Assembly: GCA_019247135.1 (NCBI GenBank)
Contig: JAFAPL010000780.1
Coordinates: forward strand, 1-8,643
Source of the DNA: Chloroflexota bacterium
Lineage (GTDB): Bacteria; Chloroflexota; UBA6077; CF-72
Direction of reading: 5' to 3'
Length of the DNA stretch: 8,643 nucleotides
The notes below the pieces were generated by a model. It was given only the letters and a program-made list of their open reading frames with translations. It had not been told where the DNA came from and made no database searches. Every line of letters begins with the position of its first letter. Position 1 is the first letter of the stretch. A program made the position numbers and the translations under genes. Shown in pieces: positions 1-5,859 of the stretch.

Positions 1-357
1 GCGCGCATGCGCGTCGCCTTGCGCCACGCGGAGCTTGCGGCGGAACCGGTGGGTCGCATCTTCCAGCAGGAGAAGGTCGAGATCGACTTGACGCGTCGGC
101 TCGTCCGTCGCGAGGGGCACGAAGTGCACCTGACTCCGACCGAGTACGGTTTGTTGCGCTACCTGGTGCAGAACGCCGGCCGCGTCGTGACGCACGGGCA
201 GTTGCTGCGGTCGGTGCTCGGCGACGGCTACGAAGACGCGATCGGCAGTTAGCGCGTGTTCATTGCGAGTCTGCGCAAGAAGCTGGAGGACGACCCGTCA
301 CACCCGCAGGTGATTCTCACTGAGCCTGGCGTCGGATACCGACTGAAAGTCGACTGA
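1..357 (+). pseudogene. OmpR/KdpE-type response regulator, C-terminal DNA-binding domain, interrupted by an amber codon
   Basis: This is the 3' part of a two-component response regulator; the receiver domain lies left of the window. The frame is open from base 1 (Ala-Arg before the first Met at 7), so position 7 is not the real start. Residues from about VEIDLTRRLV, through LTPTEYGLLRYLVQNAGRVV, to LLRSVLGDGYED match the first part of a winged-helix trans_reg_C domain, close to KdpE. TAG at 250-252 then interrupts the frame. In the same frame 253-354 encodes [15 protein letters not shown] and TEPGVGYRL, the recognition helix and C-terminal wing, ending at TGA 355-357. By alignment with E. coli KdpE as I recall it (HYLRIYM), the TAG sits where Leu is expected, so a single TTG-to-TAG change would explain it. 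Stopping at 250 removes the recognition helix, so the short product should not bind DNA normally. A sequencing error or amber readthrough cannot be excluded. The tail overlaps the opposite-strand reductase by 41 bp. Confidence 0.8.
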
Positions 358-850
358 CCTCCGCCAGGCCGGCCTCGAGCTGCTCCACATAGGCCGACAC
401 GTGATCGTGCAGTTGCTCCAGCTCGGTCTCGACCACGTACAGCCCCGGCGTGGCACACGTCGCGCCCAACTCCACCAGCAGTGGACGTAAATGCACGTCC
501 AGGGCAAGGTAGTGCTGCAGCGATCCACCCACCATGAGCGGAACCGCGAATTTGCCTGCCAGCTGACCCGCCGCGATGTGGTCGCAAAACGCCTTCAGCA
601 CACCTGTATATGCCGCTTTGTAGACGGGACTTCCCACGACCAGGACGTCGGCTCGCATCACGCGCTCGAGCGCCGTCGTCACACCGGCTGAACCGAACAC
701 GAACAGGTCGGCGCCGAGCGTGACCAGATCGATCGAACCCTCGAAGCTGCCGCGGAACGCCGATGCAACTGTCGCTCCGACGTGATCGACGACCCCCAGC
801 GTGCGCGACCCTGGCCGTGGGTTGCCGACGATGCCGAGCACGCTGGACAT
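317..850 (-). CDS. NAD(P)H-dependent FMN reductase, SsuE/MsuE-like
   Basis: A 177-residue flavodoxin-fold reductase that would supply reduced FMN to a partner monooxygenase in the cytoplasm. The FMN-phosphate loop is GNPRPGSRT (residues 9-17). [16 protein letters not shown] (73-88) is nearly the SsuE signature. [11 protein letters not shown] (108-118) matches the SsuE GGT..HLLAVD segment. Length is typical (SsuE about 190). I chose ATG at 850 because the family begins directly with the first beta strand ([11 protein letters not shown]). An upstream GTG at 892 would add 14 unsupported residues and leave only 5 bp to the divergent gene. No clear Shine-Dalgarno is seen. Where SsuE has the Tyr associated with its pi-helix (VDYAL), this protein reads LDVHL, so that Tyr is Val119, followed by His120. 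It diverges from the NtaA-type monooxygenase at 898, the natural recipient of its FMNH2. Its last codons are antisense to the end of the response regulator. Confidence 0.87.
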   Translation of the reverse strand: MSSVLGIVGNPRPGSRTLGVVDHVGATVASAFRGSFEGSIDLVTLGADLFVFGSAGVTTALERVMRADVLVVGSPVYKAAYTGVLKAFCDHIAAGQLAGKFAVPLMVGGSLQHYLALDVHLRPLLVELGATCATPGLYVVETELEQLHDHVSAYVEQLEAGLAEVSRLSVGIRRQAQ

Positions 851-897
851 GTCGGCAGCGCATGGTAGCGCTATCCTGCCGGGCAGTGTCACGCCAG
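851..897. promoter_or_regulatory. Divergent promoter region between the FMN reductase and the flavin monooxygenase
   Basis: This 47-bp space separates the two start codons and must hold most signals for both genes unless promoters lie inside the coding regions. TATCCT at 872-877 could be a -10 for the monooxygenase. TACCAT on the minus strand (867-862) could be a -10 for the reductase. Neither has a convincing -35, so the promoter calls are tentative. The imperfect palindrome at 860-879 overlaps both candidate -10 elements, an arrangement that would let one repressor control both genes. Confidence 0.4.
860..879. promoter_or_regulatory. 20-bp imperfect palindrome, candidate operator
   Basis: The two 10-base halves, GCATGGTAGC and GCTATCCTGC, are complementary at 8 of 10 positions, with a perfect 8-bp core TAGCGCTA at 866-873. 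It lies near the centre of the divergent intergenic region and overlaps the candidate -10 elements in both directions. A dimeric regulator site is a reasonable reading. No regulator gene that could obviously bind it is present in the window, apart from the broken response regulator. Confidence 0.4.
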
Positions 898-2244
898 ATG
901 GTCATGGTCGGCTTCCTGCAGGCTCAGAATTGCACCAACCTGCCTGCGTCCTGGCGACATCCGGATTCCCGAACGGACTTCCTCTCAGCCGACTATTACG
1001 CCGAGATCGGCCGGATCCTGGAACGCGGCAAGTTCCATCTCGCTTTCTTCGACGATCGCCTGGCCATGCCGGATCGTTATGGCGACGATCACGCGGCCGC
1101 TGTCGAGCACGGTATCCGCTGCGTAAAGCTCGACCCGATTGTGGTCCTGACTGTCATGGGCATGGCCACTCGGCGCCTGGGCCTCGGCGCAACCTGCTCC
1201 ACGACGTATTACGAGCCTTTCCATGTCGCCCGCGTCTTCGCCACGCTCGACCTGATGACGGACGGCCGCGCTGCCTGGAATGTTGTCACCTCGCTCAATG
1301 ACGGCGAAGCCTTGAACATGGGTCGTCAGGAGGTGATGGAGCACGACCTTCGCTACGATCGGGCCGACGAGTTCATGCAGGTGGTCCTCGGGCACTGGAA
1401 CACCTGGGATGACGACGCGCTGATCGTCGATAAACAGTCCGGCCGGTTTGCGGACGCGCGGAAAGTCCATCGACTGGACCACGCGGGCCAGTTCTTCCGA
1501 TCGCGCGGTCCGTTTACGGTTCCACGCTCCGCTCAAGGACACCCGGTCATCATTCAGGCAGGTCAGAGCGGCCGTGGCCGGAGGTTCGCGGGCCGCTGGG
1601 GCGAGGTCATCTTTACAACCGCGCCGAACCTGGCAATGGGTCGCAAGAGCTACGCTGCGCTCAAGGCCGAAGCGGCAAACGCGGGACGCGACCCCGACAC
1701 CATGCTCCTGTGCAATCTCGTGACGCCCGTCTGCGCCGCGACCAGGACGGAAGCGGAGGACAAGATGGCGCTCATCCAACAGCTCCCGTTGGAAATCGAC
1801 CAGCTCGCGCTGTTGGCCGAAGCGCTCAACTTCGATTTCGCCACCAAACACGTCGACGAGCCTCTCTCGGACGCCGAACTGGCAAGCTTTCAAGGCTTGC
1901 AGACCATCCGCGATCGCGTTATCGAAATCAGCGGCAAGCGCAATCCGTCGACGCGCGACCTGCTGGACTACAGCCATCGCGGTCGACCAGACGATGCCAT
2001 CGTCGGTGGTCCGCGTGAGATCGCGGACCGGCTCGAAGAGCTATTCGTGGAACGTGCGTGCGACGGCTTCGTCGTGGGCGCCACACATGTGCCGGGCGCC
2101 TATGCGGACTTCGTCGAATACGTCGTGCCCGAGCTCCAACGCCGCGGACTCTTTCACGCGGAATACACCGGCACCACCTTGCGCGAAAACCTGGGATTGC
2201 CGCGCACGGCTCAGGCGAAACCGAGCTCCGCGGCGAGACTGTAG
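898..2244 (+). CDS. LLM-class flavin-dependent monooxygenase, NtaA/SnaA/DszA/SoxA family
   Basis: A 448-residue bacterial luciferase-like monooxygenase that uses FMNH2 from a separate reductase and O2 to oxygenate small organic substrates. Family marks are SWRHPDS (18-24), DYYAEIGRILERGKFHLAFF (32-51), LGLGATCSTTYYEPFHVAR (94-112), DGRAAWNVVTSLND (122-135), RYDRADEF (152-159), GPFTVPRSAQGHPVIIQAG (204-222) and GGPREIADRLEE (370-381). Length agrees with NtaA and DszA (about 450). The open frame extends upstream to 763, but ATG at 898 (or 904) fits the family N-terminus, since upstream residues are antisense to the reductase. Members oxidise nitrilotriacetate/EDTA, dibenzothiophene sulfone, pristinamycin IIB and other compounds, so the substrate cannot be read from sequence. 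The SsuE-like reductase next door supports a two-component system. The 3' end overlaps the convergent dehydrogenase by 34 bp. No strong Shine-Dalgarno is visible. Confidence 0.9.
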   Translation: MVMVGFLQAQNCTNLPASWRHPDSRTDFLSADYYAEIGRILERGKFHLAFFDDRLAMPDRYGDDHAAAVEHGIRCVKLDPIVVLTVMGMATRRLGLGATCSTTYYEPFHVARVFATLDLMTDGRAAWNVVTSLNDGEALNMGRQEVMEHDLRYDRADEFMQVVLGHWNTWDDDALIVDKQSGRFADARKVHRLDHAGQFFRSRGPFTVPRSAQGHPVIIQAGQSGRGRRFAGRWGEVIFTTAPNLAMGRKSYAALKAEAANAGRDPDTMLLCNLVTPVCAATRTEAEDKMALIQQLPLEIDQLALLAEALNFDFATKHVDEPLSDAELASFQGLQTIRDRVIEISGKRNPSTRDLLDYSHRGRPDDAIVGGPREIADRLEELFVERACDGFVVGATHVPGAYADFVEYVVPELQRRGLFHAEYTGTTLRENLGLPRTAQAKPSSAARL

Positions 2245-3263
2245 CGCTCAGCCAGCTCGCGCAGCTTGTTCCAGGTCGTGTCCTCGACGAAGACTCCGTC
2301 GCGCCGGCGCTCCTGCTCGCGCAAGTGCTCGATCTCACCTGGATACAGCACACCCGAAGACCCGGCTGCTGCCGGCGTGTCTTTCAAATAGTGCGCGAGC
2401 GCAGCGACCTCAGCCTTGAATTCCGCCAACGGTCGAAACGCCGCGACGTTGAAGCAGGCCATGAAACATCCGTCGTTGTGCCGCCCGGCCGGGTCGATCC
2501 CGAACCCCAATCCGGTCAGAATGCCGCACAAGATCTCGACGATGACCGCCAATCCGCTGCCTTTGTATCCCTCACTGCCTCCCAGCGGCAGCAATGCACC
2601 ACCCTGGCGCAACGCTCCTGGATCGGTCGAGACCTGTCCCTGATTGTCAATGATCCAGCCTGGCGGAATCTGCTCGCCGCGCGAGACGGCCAGGGCGATC
2701 TTGCCAGCCGCCACGGCGGAGGTTGCCATGTCGACGAATAGCGGGCCTTCGAGGTCGGACGGAATCGCGATCGAGAGCGGATTTGTCCCCAATCGCGCTT
2801 CGCGTCCACCGAATGGCGCCACCTGCTTTGCCGAGCGACCTGAATCCGCGGTGATCAGTCCGATCATGTCCGCCTGCGCAGCCATCAACGTGTAGCTCCC
2901 CAGCCGACCGATGTGGCCCTGGCGAAAGACCGTGGTTGCAGCCACGTTGGACGTGCGAGCTTTGTCGATGGTCATCTGCATCGCGCGCTCGCTGACGACG
3001 TAGCCAAAGCCCCAGTGGCCATCGATGACCGCGGTCGTCGGCGACTCCTGCACGACGGTGTACGGGGCGCCCGGCACGATGTGGCCGGCGCCCATGCGAT
3101 CGATGTACGTCGGAATCTGGATGATGCCGTGCGAATCGTGGCCGGCCAGATTGGCATCGACGCTGTGCCGCATGACGATCTCGGCCTCGGCCGCCGGAGC
3201 GCCGGCCGCGATCAGCAAGGCCTTGCCGATCCGATGTAGCTCGTCAGCTGAAACGCGCGGCAT
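2211..3263 (-). CDS. Ldh_2-family NAD(P)-dependent 2-hydroxyacid dehydrogenase (malate/L-lactate dehydrogenase type, YbiC/HcxB-like)
   Basis: A 350-residue soluble oxidoreductase of the family containing YbiC/HcxB, ureidoglycolate, malate and sulfolactate dehydrogenases, which interconvert 2-hydroxyacids and 2-oxoacids. GHDSHGI (41-47) carries the catalytic-region His45. GHIGRLGSY (116-124), PFGGREARLGTNP (150-162), DMATSAVAAGKI (178-189) and EGYKGSGL (231-238) are the other family blocks. After SHG the sequence reads IIQIP, with Gln49 where YiaK-type enzymes have Arg. YbiC also lacks Arg there (IGMIP), which together with the GR.ARLGTNP block points to the YbiC side, though the substrate is open. 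ATG at 3263 matches the usual start (MPRVSADEL); GTG at 3269 would add two residues. The gene is divergent from the MFS symporter across 103 bp, which suggests that transport and oxidation of an organic acid may be linked. Its 3' end overlaps the monooxygenase gene. Confidence 0.88.
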   Translation of the reverse strand: MPRVSADELHRIGKALLIAAGAPAAEAEIVMRHSVDANLAGHDSHGIIQIPTYIDRMGAGHIVPGAPYTVVQESPTTAVIDGHWGFGYVVSERAMQMTIDKARTSNVAATTVFRQGHIGRLGSYTLMAAQADMIGLITADSGRSAKQVAPFGGREARLGTNPLSIAIPSDLEGPLFVDMATSAVAAGKIALAVSRGEQIPPGWIIDNQGQVSTDPGALRQGGALLPLGGSEGYKGSGLAVIVEILCGILTGLGFGIDPAGRHNDGCFMACFNVAAFRPLAEFKAEVAALAHYLKDTPAAAGSSGVLYPGEIEHLREQERRRDGVFVEDTTWNKLRELAERYSLAAELGFA

Positions 3264-3311
3264 GGCCACACCCAGTGTAGTCCGTGCCCAGCCGCGGGTT
3301 CGGCCTCCTCG

Positions 3312-3340
3312 GTGGCATCTCGTGCGCGTCGGAGTAGACT
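3312..3340 (+). promoter_or_regulatory. Candidate promoter of the MFS symporter gene
   Basis: GTGGCA at 3312-3317 (4 of 6 to TTGACA) and TAGACT at 3335-3340 (4 of 6 to TATAAT) are separated by 17 bp. Transcription would begin near 3347 and give a leader of about 20 nt ending in the strong GGAGGGG ribosome-binding site (3355-3361). TAGAC recurs 11 bp downstream at 3346-3350, and ACTG-N8-CAGT forms a short inverted repeat at 3338-3353. These are possible regulator contacts over the start site. Confidence 0.4.
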
Positions 3341-3366
3341 GAAATTAGACAGTTGGAGGGGTAACG

Positions 3367-4743
3367 ATGAGTACCAGAACAGACGCACTGGAGACTGACG
3401 ACCCTGCCGATCGCGCCCGTCACCTTCGCCGGGCCATCATCGCCAGCACTGTCGGCACCACCATCGAGTGGTACGACTTCTTTCTGTACAGCACTGCCAG
3501 CGGTCTCGTGTTCGCCAGGCTGTTCTTTCCCGAGAACGACCCACTCACGGGCACGCTGAACGCCTTCGGGATCTATTTCGTCGGCTTCATCGCTCGACCG
3601 ATCGGCGCGGCCATTTTCGGCCACTACGGCGACCGCGTCGGACGCAAAGCCACCCTCATCGCCAGCTTGATCTTGATGGGGATCGGGACGTTCCTGGTCG
3701 CACTCGTACCTGGCTACGACCAGATCGGCATCGGCGGGGCCGTGATCCTCAGCATCTTGCGCTTCATTCAGGGTGTCGGCGTTGGCGGCGAATGGGGCGG
3801 TTCGGTGCTTCTGTCGATGGAGTGGGGCCATCACGGCCGGCGCGGCTTCAATGCAAGCTGGCCGCAGTTCGGCGTACCCGCCGGCCTGCTGCTCGCGAAC
3901 CTCGTTGTCTTGCTGGTCAGCCTCATCTCGGGCCCGAACTTCCTTACCTGGGGCTGGCGTGTCCCATTCCTGCTCAGCCTGATACTGGTTGGGGTCGGCC
4001 TGTGGATCCGCCTCGGCATCCTCGAGACGCCCACGTTCAGGCGGCTCATTCAAGAGCGGCGTGTGGTCACCCAGCCGGTGCTGGAAGTCATCATGCGGCA
4101 CCCGAAAGAGATCCTCCTCGCCGCGTTCGCGCGCATGTCCGAGCAGGCGCCGTTCTACGTGTTCACGACTTTCATCTTCGCCTATGGCACAACGGCGCTT
4201 GGCTTCGACCGCAACTTCCTCCTGGTGCCGGTACTGGTCGCCTCGGCCCTGGGCTTCGTTCTGATTCCGTTTTTCGGACATCTTTCCGACATTCGCGGGC
4301 GCAAGCCGGTCTATATGACGGGTGCCGCGTTGACCGGCATCTTTGGCTTCGTCTATTTCGGCCTGCTGGATACGCGCGTGGGTGCCCTGGCGTTCATCGC
4401 GATCGCGCTGTCGCTGGTTGCCCACAACATGCAATACGGCCCGCAGGCGGCAATGATCGCCGAGAGCTTCCCGCCGTCGCTCCGCTACAGCGGCTCCTCG
4501 ATCGGCTACCAGCTCGCCTCAATCTTCGCTGGTGGACCTGCCCCGCTGATCGCGACTGCGCTGTATGGCGGATTCAAGTCGGGCATGGCCGTCGCCGTGT
4601 ATATCCTCATCTGTTCAGTGATCACGCTGATCGCCGTCGCCTTGATGCGAGAACGCGCAGGTTCCGACCTGTCGGAATTCGGCGATATGGCCGACGCGCA
4701 CGCCGGCCCCACGACCGCGCCAGCCCCGGCCCGCTCGACTTGA
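3367..4743 (+). CDS. MFS transporter, metabolite:H+ symporter (MHS) family
   Basis: A 458-residue inner-membrane proton symporter of the KgtP/ProP/ShiA group, which imports organic acids, osmolytes or aromatic acids. The hydrophobicity pattern fits about 12 membrane segments. MHS marks are GTTIEWYDFFLY (30-41), the loop 2-3 motif GHYGDRVGRK (85-94), RFIQGVGVGGEWGG (132-145), and the second-half copy of the loop motif, GHLSDIRGRK (304-313). The C-terminal tail is Pro/Ala/Thr-rich and probably cytoplasmic. The start at ATG 3367 is supported by the strong Shine-Dalgarno GGAGGGG five bases upstream and by the conserved cytoplasmic N-terminus. Substrate is not determined. The divergent Ldh_2 dehydrogenase suggests a hydroxy- or keto-acid, and the convergent decarboxylase-like amidohydrolase would also fit an aromatic acid. 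Confidence 0.92.
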   Translation: MSTRTDALETDDPADRARHLRRAIIASTVGTTIEWYDFFLYSTASGLVFARLFFPENDPLTGTLNAFGIYFVGFIARPIGAAIFGHYGDRVGRKATLIASLILMGIGTFLVALVPGYDQIGIGGAVILSILRFIQGVGVGGEWGGSVLLSMEWGHHGRRGFNASWPQFGVPAGLLLANLVVLLVSLISGPNFLTWGWRVPFLLSLILVGVGLWIRLGILETPTFRRLIQERRVVTQPVLEVIMRHPKEILLAAFARMSEQAPFYVFTTFIFAYGTTALGFDRNFLLVPVLVASALGFVLIPFFGHLSDIRGRKPVYMTGAALTGIFGFVYFGLLDTRVGALAFIAIALSLVAHNMQYGPQAAMIAESFPPSLRYSGSSIGYQLASIFAGGPAPLIATALYGGFKSGMAVAVYILICSVITLIAVALMRERAGSDLSEFGDMADAHAGPTTAPAPARST

Positions 4744-4818
4744 CCGCACGCACTCGTTTGCAATCCGCGGCGGCAACAACAAAACAAAACGTCAGCAATG
4801 ACCCTGGGCGGTACAGCC

Positions 4819-4874
4819 TCGCAATAAATCGCTCGCAATAGATCGCTCGCAATAAATCGCTCGCAATAAATCGG
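4819..4874. repeat. Tandem repeat, four copies of a 14-bp unit
   Basis: The unit TCGCAATAAATCGC occurs head to tail at 4819-4832, 4833-4846, 4847-4860 and 4861-4874. Copy 2 has one A-to-G change (AATAGATC) and copy 4 differs only in its last base. The array is AT-richer than its surroundings. It lies in the 139-bp convergent gap between the symporter stop (4743) and the amidohydrolase stop (4883). The period is not a multiple of three, so it is not a coding repeat. All copies point the same way without complementary arms, so it is not an obvious terminator hairpin. The rest of the gap holds only an AC-rich run around 4775-4790. Replication slippage is the simplest origin; a protein-binding role is possible. 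Confidence 0.9.
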
Positions 4875-4882
4875 CGCGCTGG

Positions 4883-5845
4883 TTAGATCTTCAAGAGCCG
4901 CCGCGCATTGCCGTTGAAGAGTTTTTCTTTGTCGGAGTCCGAGAGCGGCACCGTTTCCATCCACCGCACGCCGGGCAGATTCTCGACGAACGGATAATCG
5001 ACGGAAAACAACACGTGATCGATCCCCATCTCCATCAGCGCGCACACCAGCGCCGGCGTGGAGAAGTGCCCGCTCGTCGTGACGTAGAAGTTCCGACAAA
5101 AGGTTTCCTTGAACGCGACCGCCTTGTTGCCCGGCCGACTCAGCGCCTCGTCGATGCGGTCGACGAGGAATGGCAACGCCTCGCCCATGTGCCCGATGAT
5201 GATCTTCAATCGCGGATACGTCTCGAATAATCCGCTGAGAATCATGCGTACAGCTTGATTCGCCGTGTCGATCGTGTAGCCCCAGGCCGCGGAATCCAGG
5301 CTTGGAAAGTCATCCAGGTAGTCCGCGTAGTACGCGTTGACCATCTGGCGGTGTGGCGGACCCGGATGGATGTAGATTGGCACGTCCAGCGCCTGCGCTC
5401 GCTCGAAGATCGGCCAGAAGCGTTGATCGTCATGAAAGACGCCGCGCGACTGGCCGTGGAGCATGGCGCCTTTGAATCCCAGTTGGCTGACCGTGCGGTC
5501 CAACTCGGCCACCGCGGCCTGCGGGTCCGGAGTTGGCAGAGCGGCGAATCCGGCGAAGCGCTCGGGATTGCGGTCGATGGCGTCATGCAGCTTGTCGTTC
5601 GTGGCCGCGGCCAGGCGACGGGCTAGCTCCGCTTCGACCTGCTGCAGTGGCGACGGCGCGTGTGAGATCACCTGCATGTCGATGCCGGCCTCGTCCATCG
5701 ACTTCAGTCGCAGCTCGCCCAGGTCGTTCAGTCGCGGCAGCAGCGCCTCCATGCCACGCCGACTGTTGTCTCCGGTCGCCGCGGCGCGCACCTCCGGATC
5801 TGAATAATGCTCCTCGAGCGCAATCACGAACGGCTTTCCTGTCAT
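4883..5845 (-). CDS. Amidohydrolase_2-family metal-dependent hydrolase/decarboxylase (gamma-resorcylate decarboxylase-like)
   Basis: A 320-residue TIM-barrel enzyme of the ACMSD/gamma-resorcylate decarboxylase branch, which acts on aromatic or unsaturated carboxylic acids with one divalent metal. Beta strand 1 carries EEH (11-13) instead of the HxH of classical amidohydrolases. The expected ligands are Glu11, His13, His160 (YIHPGPP) and Asp283 (SVDYPF), with catalytic-type His219 in GHMGEALPF. MDEAGIDMQVISHAPSP (50-66), AALPTPDP (101-108), LGFKGAMLHG (122-131) and YVTTSGHF (254-261) also match gamma-resorcylate and 5-carboxyvanillate decarboxylases. All key residues are present, so it should be active. 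Decarboxylation versus lactone hydrolysis is not settled by sequence. ATG at 5845 has an excellent GAGGAGG six bases upstream; a TTG at 5860 would extend it by five residues. It is the second gene of an operon with the hydroxyacid dehydrogenase. Confidence 0.88.
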   Translation of the reverse strand: MTGKPFVIALEEHYSDPEVRAAATGDNSRRGMEALLPRLNDLGELRLKSMDEAGIDMQVISHAPSPLQQVEAELARRLAAATNDKLHDAIDRNPERFAGFAALPTPDPQAAVAELDRTVSQLGFKGAMLHGQSRGVFHDDQRFWPIFERAQALDVPIYIHPGPPHRQMVNAYYADYLDDFPSLDSAAWGYTIDTANQAVRMILSGLFETYPRLKIIIGHMGEALPFLVDRIDEALSRPGNKAVAFKETFCRNFYVTTSGHFSTPALVCALMEMGIDHVLFSVDYPFVENLPGVRWMETVPLSDSDKEKLFNGNARRLLKI

Positions 5846-5859
5846 CGGGTGCCTCCTCA
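5846..5859 (-). promoter_or_regulatory. Ribosome-binding site overlapping the upstream stop codon (translational coupling)
   Basis: Read on the minus strand the junction is TGAGGAGGCACCCGATG. The TGA stop of the hydroxyacid dehydrogenase (5859-5857) shares its GA with the GAGGAGG Shine-Dalgarno of the amidohydrolase (5858-5852), whose ATG follows six bases later. Only 11 bp separate the genes, so terminating ribosomes are placed to re-initiate. This indicates matched expression of the two enzymes. Confidence 0.8.

Noticed and set aside
2..13. Perfect 12-bp palindrome CGCGCATGCGCG at the left edge
   Set aside because: It lies within the response-regulator coding sequence and is of low complexity, so it is expected by chance in GC-rich DNA.
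763..897. Upstream extension of the monooxygenase frame to an ATG at 763 (45 extra residues)
   Set aside because: The extra residues are Arg/Cys-rich with no family match, and are antisense to the well-supported reductase. The family N-terminus begins at 898-904.
249..905. 218-codon minus-strand open frame overlapping the reductase
   Set aside because: Arg-rich shadow frame of the SsuE-like gene in high-GC DNA, with no recognisable domain.
985..1977. 330-codon minus-strand open frame opposite the monooxygenase
   Set aside because: Antisense frame created by GC-rich codon bias. The sense strand encodes a full conserved enzyme and this frame matches nothing.
3468..4841. 457-codon plus-strand frame and a 396-codon minus-strand frame (3244-4434) covering the symporter
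   Set aside because: Both are long only because of GC skew. They lack hydrophobic segments or motifs, while the frame at 3367 has all MHS signatures and a strong ribosome-binding site.
4819..4874. Tandem repeat as a CRISPR array or a DnaA-box cluster
   Set aside because: The units are contiguous with no spacers, 14 bp is too short for CRISPR, and the unit does not match the TTATCCACA DnaA box. AATAAA here is not a polyadenylation signal in a bacterium.
4506..5099. Minus-strand open frame reading through the 14-bp repeat
   Set aside because: The repeat period is not a multiple of three, the peptide has no family features, and the frame is antisense to or overlapping two well-supported genes.
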